17,947 bases of DNA. It comes from Lachnospiraceae bacterium UBA7026 (GTDB taxonomy: Bacteria > Bacillota > Clostridia > Lachnospirales > Lachnospiraceae). This document shows positions 8,611-15,418 of this stretch, one piece after another. The DNA is taken from assembly GCA_002494165.1 (NCBI GenBank), contig DLBH01000031.1, positions 320-18,266 of the forward strand. Direction: 5' to 3'. Numbering within the stretch: the first letter of the stretch is position 1; each line of letters begins with the position of its first letter. The notes beneath the pieces were generated by a model. It was not told where the DNA came from, ran no database searches, and saw only the letters and a list, made by a program, of their open reading frames with translations. The position numbers and the translations under genes were made by a program.

Positions 8611-9168
8611 TTATACTCTGGACAGATACTCTCCTGTTCTGGTATCAATCTTAAGCTTGTCGCCCAGATTCACAAATAATGGCACATAAACTGTAGCGCC
8701 TGTCTCAACTGTACATGGCTTGGTTGCGCCGGTAGCAGTGTTACCTTTTTCACCAGGCTCACACTCGATAACCTCAAGCTCAACAAACATAGGCGGCTCA
8801 ACGGCAAAGGTCTCACCATTATGGGAGATGGTTGTCACCATATCATTCTCACGGACAAACTTCAGAGCATCGCCAATCAGGTCCTCACCCAGACCAACCT
8901 GGTCATAGGTCTCTGTATCCATGAAGTAGTAGAGATCTCCATCGTTGTACAGATACTGCATATTCTTTCTCTCAATATGAGCCTGCGGGAATTTCTCTGT
9001 CGGACGGAAAGACTTCTCAACTACACCGCCGCTCTTGATATTCTTTAACTTGGTCCGGACAAATGCCGCGCCCTTTCCTGGTTTTACATGCTGAAACTCT
9101 ACGATCTGAAATACATTTCCCTCGCTCTCAATGGTCAAACCATTCTTAAAATCACCAGCAGAAATCAT
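8611..9168 (-). CDS. efp: Translation elongation factor P
   Basis: EF-P enters the ribosomal E site and relieves stalling at polyproline stretches. The 185-residue length is normal. Three domains are visible: the KOW-like N-domain with the conserved loop [14 protein letters not shown] (Lys32 at the tip, the residue modified in many bacteria), a central OB fold, and a C-terminal OB fold with the [29 protein letters not shown] signature (about 157-185). AGGAGG stands 10 nt before the ATG. Which Lys32 modification is used cannot be seen, because no epmA/epmB-like gene is in the window. It is transcribed alone, with its own promoter and terminator. Confidence 0.98.
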   Translation of the reverse strand: MISAGDFKNGLTIESEGNVFQIVEFQHVKPGKGAAFVRTKLKNIKSGGVVEKSFRPTEKFPQAHIERKNMQYLYNDGDLYYFMDTETYDQVGLGEDLIGDALKFVRENDMVTTISHNGETFAVEPPMFVELEVIECEPGEKGNTATGATKPCTVETGATVYVPLFVNLGDKLKIDTRTGEYLSRV

Positions 9169-9209
9169 ATCCGAATATCCTCCTTATTGTATCTTCTTAT
9201 ATTGTAATC

Positions 9210-9238
9210 ATTGTATAATAAATATCAGCTTTTCGCAA
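9210..9238 (-). promoter_or_regulatory. Promoter of efp
   Basis: TTGCGA (9238-9233) and TACAAT (9215-9210) are 17 bp apart on the minus strand, about 40 bp upstream of the start codon. An overlapping TTGACC a few bases further upstream could serve as an alternative -35. Confidence 0.6.
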
Positions 9239-9291
9239 CGGTCAATTGAAAAGATGTTTTCAGCTTCTTACCCGTAAGTCCAGGAAAAAAG

Positions 9292-10545
9292 CTACTTTTC
9301 ATCAGCCTTCTGCTCCCGCCGGCGCAATAGCCAGCCCGGCTCCAGGGGCCTGTCGAAACGAATCCAGGTAGGCAATTTGGGATGGGGAGCGGACTCAATG
9401 GGCTCCCTGTCCTCGTCAGCCATGGCCAGAACCTTAAGATTCAGGTTGTCCCCGCCGGGAATCATCACCTCAATCTCCTCCCCCACTGAGAACTTATTCC
9501 TCTGGTAGATCATGGACCAGTTATCCTGGTCCGTCTTCTGCACAATACCAATATAGGTATATTCTTTAATGTAGGTATTGGCATCATAGATCTGGGCATG
9601 CTCATCGGTAGGCCCGTAGTAAAAACCGGTGGTAAACTGCCGGTAGGTACACTTGGCGATCTCTGTCCGGTACCAGGGAAGATTCTCTTCATAGAGGACC
9701 GGATCCTTCTTGTAATCGTCGATGGCCTTCCGGTAGGTTCTGGTGACCGCGGCCACATAGAGGGCTGTCTTCATCCGGCCTTCAATCTTTAGACTGTCCA
9801 CACCTGCCTCAAGAAGGTCCGGTATATGCTCAATCATGCACAGATCCTTGGAATTGAAGATATAGGTTCCCCTCTCTGTCTCCTCCACCGGCATGTAGTC
9901 TCCGGGTCTGGTTTCTTCCATAACGTAATACTTCCAGCGGCAGGGATGGGTGCAGGCCCCCCGGTTGGCGTTGCGGCCTGTAAAATAGGAAGAAAGCAGG
10001 CAGCGTCCTGAATGGGAGATGCACATAGCCCCGTGCACAAAAGCCTCAATCTCCATGTCTTCCGGAATCTCTGTCCGGATCTGAGCCAGTTCTCTCATGG
10101 ACAGTTCCCTGGCGGCGACCACCCTGGTCGCCCCCTGGTCATACCAGAAATTATAGGTCCCGTAGTTGGTGCTGTTGGCCTGGGTAGAAATGTGGATGTC
10201 AATCTCCGGACAGACTTCTCTGGCAATCATAAAAACACCCGGATCAGAGATGATCAAGGCATCAGGTACAGCATTTTCTCCCAGTTCTTTAAGCTCATGG
10301 AAATATTTTCTTATGCCCTCAAGGTCCCCGTTATGGGCCACAATATTGGCAGTGACATATACCTTTACCCCCCTCTGGTGGGCAAAGCGGATTCCTTCTG
10401 CCATATCCTCCATGGAGAAATTCCTGGCCTTGGCACGAAGGCCGTACATTTCCCCGCCTATGTAGACGGCGTCGGCCCCGTAAAGGACTGCCGTCTTAAG
10501 AACTTCAAGGCTGCTGGCCGGAATCAGTAATTCTGTGTTTCTCAT
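9292..10545 (-). CDS. trhP: U32-family protein, TrhP/YrrO type (tRNA wobble uridine hydroxylation)
   Basis: This 417-residue protein matches the YrrO-type U32 group in length and sequence. It starts with RNTELLIPASSLEVLKTAV and YGADAVYIGG, and residues 167-185 fit the U32 signature (E-x-F-x2-G-A-M-C-x4-G-x-C-x-L-S). Four cysteines (175, 182, 198, 202) lie in that region and could bind an iron-sulfur cluster. Proteins of this type make 5-hydroxyuridine at tRNA position 34 from prephenate. The gene begins 22 bp after trmR, whose enzyme methylates the same oxygen, so the pair should make mo5U34. B. subtilis has two such genes (yrrN, yrrO); only one is here. An AAAGGA site precedes the ATG. The database name is often simply peptidase U32. 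Confidence 0.92.
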   Translation of the reverse strand: MRNTELLIPASSLEVLKTAVLYGADAVYIGGEMYGLRAKARNFSMEDMAEGIRFAHQRGVKVYVTANIVAHNGDLEGIRKYFHELKELGENAVPDALIISDPGVFMIAREVCPEIDIHISTQANSTNYGTYNFWYDQGATRVVAARELSMRELAQIRTEIPEDMEIEAFVHGAMCISHSGRCLLSSYFTGRNANRGACTHPCRWKYYVMEETRPGDYMPVEETERGTYIFNSKDLCMIEHIPDLLEAGVDSLKIEGRMKTALYVAAVTRTYRKAIDDYKKDPVLYEENLPWYRTEIAKCTYRQFTTGFYYGPTDEHAQIYDANTYIKEYTYIGIVQKTDQDNWSMIYQRNKFSVGEEIEVMIPGGDNLNLKVLAMADEDREPIESAPHPKLPTWIRFDRPLEPGWLLRRREQKADEK

Positions 10546-10567
10546 AAGTATCCTTTCCGCTCCTTCA

Positions 10568-11218
10568 TCATTCCCAGTTCATCACACTGACAGCCGCCCC
10601 GTCCCCGCTTTCCAGGATCACCGTTTCCAGCCGGTCATGATGGGTCAGGGCGTAGAGATAGTCCCTCATTCTGTCATGAATAGTATGGTTTCTCCTCCGG
10701 ATGCCATAGCGGGACTCAAAGATATCCCCGTCCTGCAGTACATTGTCCGAGAGGAGTATACCACCGGGCTTAAGCAGGCGGACCACCTCTGGAAGAAAAT
10801 GGATATACTGGCCCTTGGCCGCGTCCATAAAGACCAGGTCATAGGGCTTGATGAGCTCCGGCAAAATCCCGGCCGCGTCTCCTTCGTGGAGAACTATGAT
10901 TCCCCCGGGATCAGCCTTTCTCAGGTTCTCCCTGGCTCTGGCAATGCGGGGAGGATAATTCTCAATGGTATCAATCCGGACCGTATCCGGCGAATTCTCT
11001 TTCATAAAAACCGAAGAAAATCCGATGGCTGTTCCAACCTCAAGAATTCTCTCCGGCTTCTTCATCTTAAGTAAGATGCGAAGAAGCTCCTGCGTATCCT
11101 TGCGGATAATGGGCACCTGGTCCCGCAGGGCTTCCTCCTCTATGGCTCTGAGAGTATCCGATCCCCGGTCCCGGTCAAAGGACCGGATAAAATCCTGCAC
11201 TCTCTGTCTTTCTATCAT
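10568..11218 (-). CDS. trmR: tRNA 5-hydroxyuridine methyltransferase (YrrM/TrmR type O-methyltransferase)
   Basis: A class I SAM-dependent, metal-dependent O-methyltransferase of 216 residues. Motif I is ILEVGTAIGFSS (about 58-69), the acidic residue of motif II is in TIEN (about 84-87), and the catechol-methyltransferase-like metal ligands are in VFMDAAKG (Asp132) and LLSDNVLQDG (Asp158, Asn159). In B. subtilis the homologue beside the U32 genes methylates ho5U34 to mo5U34 in tRNAs that read family boxes, improving wobble decoding. Context (mltG-like upstream, U32 gene 22 bp downstream) matches that locus, which is why I choose this over a small-molecule methyltransferase. TAGGAG precedes the ATG. 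Confidence 0.9.
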   Translation of the reverse strand: MIERQRVQDFIRSFDRDRGSDTLRAIEEEALRDQVPIIRKDTQELLRILLKMKKPERILEVGTAIGFSSVFMKENSPDTVRIDTIENYPPRIARARENLRKADPGGIIVLHEGDAAGILPELIKPYDLVFMDAAKGQYIHFLPEVVRLLKPGGILLSDNVLQDGDIFESRYGIRRRNHTIHDRMRDYLYALTHHDRLETVILESGDGAAVSVMNWE

Positions 11219-11347
11219 AAAAACTCCTAAACTGCTCTACAGGTACTCAAAGTTCCTCCCGCCATCATCAGCCAGCCGGCTTAAAGGACATCTGAAATCC
11301 GCCCCGGCTTTCTGACGGGCTCCCCTGGTCCGGTCTGCTGTCCCCGG

Positions 11348-11725
11348 TCAGTTATCACCGTCCACATGGGCAATGATATCGAGGATCTCCGTAGGCTTCA
11401 TGGCAGAAGACACCTCATAGGTGCCCGGCTTAAGATAGCCGTATTTTTCCTCAAACCTCATGGCTATGTCAAAAAAATAGGCATTATCAATGATTTCCTT
11501 ACTTTGCAGGTCCTTGCCTACCTCCAGCATGGTCTCGCCTTCCCTCACCTCGATGGTTGCTGTGGTAGCATAGGAATCCGCACTGTCCTTGGGCTGGTCG
11601 GAAAATATTTTATAACCTATATTTTTCGCAATCATAAAAATATAGACCAGCAGCATGATGATCAGAAGGTATATGAGTATTTTTATAATCGCTTTGACCG
11701 CATTATTCTTCATAATTCTTACCAT
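11348..11725 (-). CDS. Short MltG/YceG-like membrane protein without catalytic domain
   Basis: The product has 125 residues (121 if the second ATG at 11713 is used). It has a basic N-terminus, one strong membrane helix (about 14-38), and an extracellular part (about 55-120) resembling the LysM-like N-terminal domain of MltG: an IEVREGETMLEVGKDL segment, IIDNAYFFDIAMRF, then YLKPGTYEVS and PTEILDII. Full MltG proteins have about 340-380 residues and carry a catalytic glutamate in a C-terminal domain that is absent here. Only 129 bp separate it from trmR, so the missing part is not nearby. The gene overlaps the end of the ylbF-like gene by 11 or 23 nt, suggesting coupling. The position matches yrrL (mltG) of B. 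subtilis. Lytic activity is unlikely; a regulatory role near the divisome is only a guess. Confidence 0.8.
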   Translation of the reverse strand: MVRIMKNNAVKAIIKILIYLLIIMLLVYIFMIAKNIGYKIFSDQPKDSADSYATTATIEVREGETMLEVGKDLQSKEIIDNAYFFDIAMRFEEKYGYLKPGTYEVSSAMKPTEILDIIAHVDGDN

Positions 11726-12095
11726 CCATATATGTGTAATCCAAAGGCAGCCGGTCTGCTATGCAGCCATAGACCTGCCGCATAAGCTCACACACCCTTT
11801 GCTCAGCCATCAGGAAGCCATTCACCAAAGGGTCATTAAGCAAGGCTGAATACTCTCTGTACAGGGCCTCCACCTCTTCAGTGACAGTCTCTCTAAATCC
11901 CTCCAGCCTCCTGGCCATCAGCTTGCCCCTGAATTCATTAAACTGGGCATAGAGCTCAGGCCTGCTGTGAATTCTTTCCAGTCTTCTCTGATAACAGGCA
12001 TAGGCCTCGGACTCCTTGATGGCATCCACCAGCTCTTCTGTTTTAAAAAGGATGTTCCGGAAGGCCTCGTCCGCCTTTGTCCTATCTTCTTTCAT
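11703..12095 (-). CDS. YlbF/YmcA-family protein
   Basis: A mostly alpha-helical protein of about 130 residues with the YlbF-family layout: ADEAFRNILFKTEELVDAIKES, a YQRRLERIHSRPELYAQFNEFR middle, an NDPLVNGFLMAEQRVCELMRQVY helix and a short C-terminal tail. In B. subtilis YlbF, YmcA and YaaT form a complex that steers RNase Y in mRNA processing. I prefer the ATG at 12095 (MKEDRTKADEA), with GGCGG 5 nt upstream; the longer frame from 12143 has no ribosome binding site and adds residues unlike the family. It follows RNase J by about 125 bp and overlaps the mltG-like gene. Which paralogue it represents is uncertain. Confidence 0.82.
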   Translation of the reverse strand: MKEDRTKADEAFRNILFKTEELVDAIKESEAYACYQRRLERIHSRPELYAQFNEFRGKLMARRLEGFRETVTEEVEALYREYSALLNDPLVNGFLMAEQRVCELMRQVYGCIADRLPLDYTYMDGKNYEE

Positions 12096-12220
12096 CACTA
12101 CCGCCAACCATTTCCAATCTACTATCAACAGGTCCCGGCCCATAGCCAGACGGCCAGGCCGCAGTCAGCCTGCCCTCAGGTCAGGCATAGACCAGATACC
12201 CTATTATAACAGGAGTCCGC

Positions 12221-13885
12221 CTAAACTTCCATAATGATTGGAAGAATCATGGGACTTCTCTTAAGTCTCTTCCAGATTACGCTCTCCAGGTCATCACGGA
12301 TGGCCGACTTGATATGGGTCCAGTCCGTAATCTTCTTTCTGGCGCACTGCTCCAGGGTTGCTGTCACAACCTCTTTGGCATCCTCGATCAGGTCCTCATT
12401 CTCACGGACATAAACAAAGCCTCTGGAGACGATGTCGGGCCCTGCCAGCAGGAGGCCATTGTAGCGGTCTAAGGTGACTACCACAATCAGCAGACCATTC
12501 TGGGACAGAAGCTGCCGATCTCTGAGGACGATATTACCCACATCACCGACACCGAATCCATCCACAAAAATACCACCGGCGGGCACTTTCCCCGTCACCT
12601 TGGCCTGGTCAGGGGAAATGCTGAGCACATCACCTGACTGGAGCACAAGAACATTATCCCTGGGTACGCCCATAGAGATAGCCAGGTCCCTGTGTCTCTT
12701 CAGATGGTGATACTCTCCGTGAACCGGAATCGCGTACTGGGGCTTGGTCAGGGTATAGATCAGCTTGATCTCTTCCTGGCAGGCATGGCCGGAAACGTGG
12801 GTATCCTGATGGATGATCGACGCTCCCTTCTTGGCCAGTTCATTGATGACCTTGGTCACAGCCTTCTCATTACCCGGAATGGGATGGGAGCTGAAAATAA
12901 TCACATCATTGGGCATGATGGATACCTTGCGGTGGGTGGAATTGGCCATGCGGGACAGGGCCGCCATGGTCTCTCCCTGACTTCCTGTCGTGATCAGTAC
13001 CACCTTATTGTCAGGATAATTCCTCATCTCCTCAATATCGATCAAAGTGTTATCCGGTATCTTGATATAACCAAGCTCCGAAGCTGTGGATATGGTATTG
13101 ACCATACTCCTGCCCTCAATGACCACCTTCTTTTTGGTCTTGTAAGCACAGTTGATGATCTGCTGCACCCTGTCCACATTGGAAGCAAAGGTAGCCACGA
13201 TCAGCCTGTGGTCCTCGTACTCTTCGAAAATATGCATAAGGGTCCTGCCCACAGTCTTCTCCGAGGGGGTATAGCCGGTCCTCTCCACATTGGTGCTGTC
13301 GCACATGAGGGCCAGAACTCCCTTTTTACCCAGCTCGGCAAAGCGTCCTAAATCGATGGCATCACCAAATACCGGGGTGTAGTCGATCTTAAAATCTCCG
13401 GTGTGGACGATGACTCCTGCCGGGGTATAGATGGCCAGGGCCGCCGCGTCGGAAATAGAGTGGTTGGTCTTAATAAACTCTATGCGGAAACAGCCTAAAT
13501 TGATGGACTGGCCGTGTTTGACTACCTTTCTTCTGGTCGTCCTCAGCAGATTATGCTCTTTTAATTTATTCTCGATCAGACCCATGGTCAGCTTGGTCGC
13601 ATAGATGGGAATATTTAGTTCTTTTAATGTATAGGGAATGGCTCCGATATGGTCCTCGTGGCCGTGGGTAATCACCAGGCCTTTGACCTTGGAAGCATTC
13701 TCCTTCAAATAAGTAATATCGGGAATAACCAGATCTATTCCCAGCATCTCTTCGTCGGGAAAGGCCAGACCGCAATCCACCACAATAATACTGTCCTCAT
13801 ACTCGAAGGCAGTGATGTTCATGCCGATCTGTTCCAATCCGCCGAGAGGTATAATCTTAACCGGTTTAATTGCCGTTTTTTTCAA
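12221..13885 (-). CDS. rnj: Ribonuclease J (metallo-beta-lactamase/beta-CASP)
   Basis: RNase J is a 5'-3' exoribonuclease and endoribonuclease of mRNA decay and rRNA maturation. Translation should start at the TTG at 13885: GGAGG (13897-13893) lies 7 nt upstream, and the resulting 554 residues put HGHEDH at residues 74-79, the same positions as in B. subtilis RNase J1. Other zinc ligands and beta-CASP motifs are visible: TNHSISD near 140, HTGDFKID near 161, CDSTNVER, GSQGE, and HVSGHA near 365-370. The region after about 450 is the RNase J C-terminal domain. A further TTG 18 nt upstream is less well placed. The gene has an unusually long, structured upstream region and a YlbF-family gene downstream. 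Confidence 0.97.
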   Translation of the reverse strand: MKKTAIKPVKIIPLGGLEQIGMNITAFEYEDSIIVVDCGLAFPDEEMLGIDLVIPDITYLKENASKVKGLVITHGHEDHIGAIPYTLKELNIPIYATKLTMGLIENKLKEHNLLRTTRRKVVKHGQSINLGCFRIEFIKTNHSISDAAALAIYTPAGVIVHTGDFKIDYTPVFGDAIDLGRFAELGKKGVLALMCDSTNVERTGYTPSEKTVGRTLMHIFEEYEDHRLIVATFASNVDRVQQIINCAYKTKKKVVIEGRSMVNTISTASELGYIKIPDNTLIDIEEMRNYPDNKVVLITTGSQGETMAALSRMANSTHRKVSIMPNDVIIFSSHPIPGNEKAVTKVINELAKKGASIIHQDTHVSGHACQEEIKLIYTLTKPQYAIPVHGEYHHLKRHRDLAISMGVPRDNVLVLQSGDVLSISPDQAKVTGKVPAGGIFVDGFGVGDVGNIVLRDRQLLSQNGLLIVVVTLDRYNGLLLAGPDIVSRGFVYVRENEDLIEDAKEVVTATLEQCARKKITDWTHIKSAIRDDLESVIWKRLKRSPMILPIIMEV

Positions 13886-14258
13886 GTTGTTACCTCCGTA
13901 CAATGTTCAATTTTTGGCCGTTCTTCTCCATGCCGTCTGGATTATCGATCTGTCTCCTGCCTCTGAAAGAACCGGCCCGGCAGGAGCCCCCCCTCACACA
14001 AATCCAGACCGCCAGGGTCGGAACTTCTTCAAATGTCGTAAATAATCTTGTCAGCCTTTACTATTCCGGGCCAGCCCTTCTCCGGCTGCCATATCCCGGC
14101 AGGAAACCACCCCGCCCACCTTTCTCTCAAGGGCGGGACGGGTCTCTTTCTTCCACTTCACTGTCTCTCTCCGGCAGCTGCCAGTCAGATCCTTCCCGCT
14201 TTTTCCCCTCTGTCAGGCAGACGGGGACAGCAGAAAAGATCATCACAAAAGCCAGCTT
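13886..14258 (-). other. 373-bp non-coding region upstream of rnj
   Basis: I find no credible gene on either strand in this gap between the DUF1292 gene and rnj. It holds several inverted repeats: a nested pair at 13935-14009, a GC hairpin with CCCGCCC/GGGCGGG arms at 14111-14117 and 14131-14137, and a palindromic GGCAGCTGCC near 14173-14182. No good sigma-70 promoter and no clear terminator of the DUF1292 gene are visible; a weak CTGACA-type -35 occurs near 14050. Long plus-strand frames through here are proline and serine rich, without ribosome binding sites or recognisable features. Confidence 0.6.
13935..14009 (-). ncRNA. Predicted structured 5' leader of rnj (nested stem-loops)
   Basis: On the minus strand GTCTGGATT (14009-14001) pairs perfectly with AATCCAGAC (13943-13935), and inside it CTCCTGCC (13986-13979) pairs perfectly with GGCAGGAG (13961-13954) around a 17-nt loop. 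The two stems are nested and compatible. They lie about 50 nt upstream of the rnj start codon. This is a predicted element of the leader, not a recognised RNA family. Confidence 0.4.
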
Positions 14259-14537
14259 CTAGGAAAGGACAATATCTGTATCCTCCAGCAGCTGCTCAAA
14301 AATGGCAGATACGGATGTGAGCTCAGTCTCATCTTCCACGAACACACATGTCTCCATATCATCCCCGTCATCGCCGGGAAGAATCTTCATGAGATAGACC
14401 TCAGCCTCCTCAGAATCCTGTCCGCCTTCCTCGACAAGCAGATAAGTCACGCCATTCACCGTAGTCTGCTCGAGAATATAAAAATCAATCGTTTCTCCCT
14501 CTTCTGTCACAAAGGGAATACTTTCCATCTTTTTCAT
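14259..14537 (-). CDS. DUF1292 protein (YrzB-like)
   Basis: A small acidic protein of 92 residues. The DUF1292 core is visible in residues 5-60: ESIPFVTEEGETIDFYILEQ, NGVTYLLVEE and an AEVYLMKIL strand. Asp/Glu-rich stretches follow, then a C-terminal helix. The family is widespread in Firmicutes, usually encoded after ireB and ruvX as here (yrzB in B. subtilis), and its function is not established. It starts 66 bp after ruvX, with AGGG about 7 nt before the ATG. A second ATG three codons later is possible. Confidence 0.88.
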   Translation of the reverse strand: MKKMESIPFVTEEGETIDFYILEQTTVNGVTYLLVEEGGQDSEEAEVYLMKILPGDDGDDMETCVFVEDETELTSVSAIFEQLLEDTDIVLS

Positions 14538-14603
14538 AAATTACCCTGCAGGCTCCTGCCTGCTCCATAAAATATACCAGGCTCATCTGTCACAGACAAG
14601 CAG

Positions 14604-15065
14604 TTAATCGGCCTCATCGGCATGCCCGGAAGGCAGCTCTTCCCTGTGGGCATCCAAATAGGTCTGCAGAATAAGAGCGGCTGCCATCCAGTCGATGCGT
14701 GCCTTGCGCATCTCCCGGCGAACACCGCCCTCCATGAGAATTCTGTTTGATTCTACAGTCGTCAGTCTTTCATCCCACAACACAACAGGCAGACCGGTCC
14801 TCCGCTCCAGAGCCTTCTTGAACTCCTGTGTCGCCTCAGCCCGTTCTCCCAGTGTATTGTTCATATTCTTCGGCAGACCCAGAACAATCCGGGTTACCTT
14901 GTACTCCTTACTCAGCGCTTCGATCCGCGCCAGTGTCTGTCTCAGCTTCTTTTCTGACTTTCTCGGTATGGTCTCTAACCCCTGTGCCGTAATGCCCAGC
15001 TCATCGCTGACCGCAACACCGACCGTCTTTGTCCCGTAATCGAGTCCCATCCATCTCTGCTTCAT
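14604..15065 (-). CDS. ruvX: RuvX/YqgF-family putative Holliday junction resolvase
   Basis: The 153-residue protein has an RNase H-like fold. The family motifs are present: [16 protein letters not shown] at the N-terminus (Asp9 catalytic), [11 protein letters not shown] with the following GERAE helix, a [11 protein letters not shown] strand (conserved acidic Glu), and an [17 protein letters not shown]-terminal helix with the last catalytic Asp. YqgF proteins are linked to Holliday junction resolution and to 5' end maturation of 16S rRNA. Its ATG overlaps the ireB stop codon by one base (TAATG), so translation is coupled. The B. subtilis counterpart is yrrK. Confidence 0.96.
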   Translation of the reverse strand: MKQRWMGLDYGTKTVGVAVSDELGITAQGLETIPRKSEKKLRQTLARIEALSKEYKVTRIVLGLPKNMNNTLGERAEATQEFKKALERRTGLPVVLWDERLTTVESNRILMEGGVRREMRKARIDWMAAALILQTYLDAHREELPSGHADEAD

Positions 15066-15355
15066 TACTGCTGGCTCTCTGTTTCGCCTGAATGCGCATC
15101 CTTCAGCCTGGTCTCAATATAATTCTCGAAAAGGACATCAAGAATCTCGTCCCTCTCAACCTTCATAATAAGACTTCTGGCATTCTTGTGGCTGGTGATA
15201 TAGGTCGGGTCTCCGGACATAATATAGCCTACAATCTGATATACAGGATTATAGCCTTTCTCTGTCAGAGCTACATACACATCTCTAAGAATAGATTCAA
15301 CGTCATATTGCTGCTCTTTGACTACCTGAAAAAACTGTGTATTATTTTTACCCAT
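15065..15355 (-). CDS. ireB: IreB-family regulatory phosphoprotein (UPF0297)
   Basis: A 96-residue protein starting at the ATG at 15355 (MGKNNTQFF), where AAGGAGG stands 5 nt upstream. The frame is open further up to 15484 but that part overlaps mtaB. The family core is clear: [47 protein letters not shown], then [16 protein letters not shown]. In Enterococcus faecalis IreB is phosphorylated by the kinase IreK on N-terminal threonines and affects cephalosporin resistance; Thr6 here is the obvious candidate. It is the first gene of the ireB-ruvX-DUF1292 unit (yrzL-yrrK-yrzB in B. subtilis). Confidence 0.96.
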   Translation of the reverse strand: MGKNNTQFFQVVKEQQYDVESILRDVYVALTEKGYNPVYQIVGYIMSGDPTYITSHKNARSLIMKVERDEILDVLFENYIETRLKDAHSGETESQQ

Positions 15356-15389
15356 GTAAGCCTCCTTGCGCCTATATACAATCATTACT

Positions 15390-15418
15390 ATTCTACTATG
15401 ACTGTCCTCAAAATTCAA
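15390..15418 (-). promoter_or_regulatory. Promoter of the ireB-ruvX-DUF1292 unit
   Basis: TTGAAT (15418-15413) and TAGAAT (15395-15390) are 17 bp apart on the minus strand. The -35 lies inside the last codons of mtaB, and the -10 is about 35 bp before the ireB start. Confidence 0.65.

Noticed and set aside
11237..11350. In-frame continuation of the mltG-like ORF for 36 codons past its TGA stop
   Set aside because: An open stretch of 36 codons is expected by chance fairly often. The extension does not resemble the MltG catalytic domain and ends before trmR, so I see no sign of readthrough or frameshift.
14181..14226. Terminator after the DUF1292 gene
   Set aside because: The imperfect CCCC/GGGG hairpin here has a bulge and no T run on minus, so it was not listed as a terminator.
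13649..14320. Several plus-strand frames (77-130 codons) across the rnj leader region
   Set aside because: Composition is proline, serine and arginine rich without recognisable domains, and no Shine-Dalgarno precedes the starts. The region is better explained as an untranslated leader.
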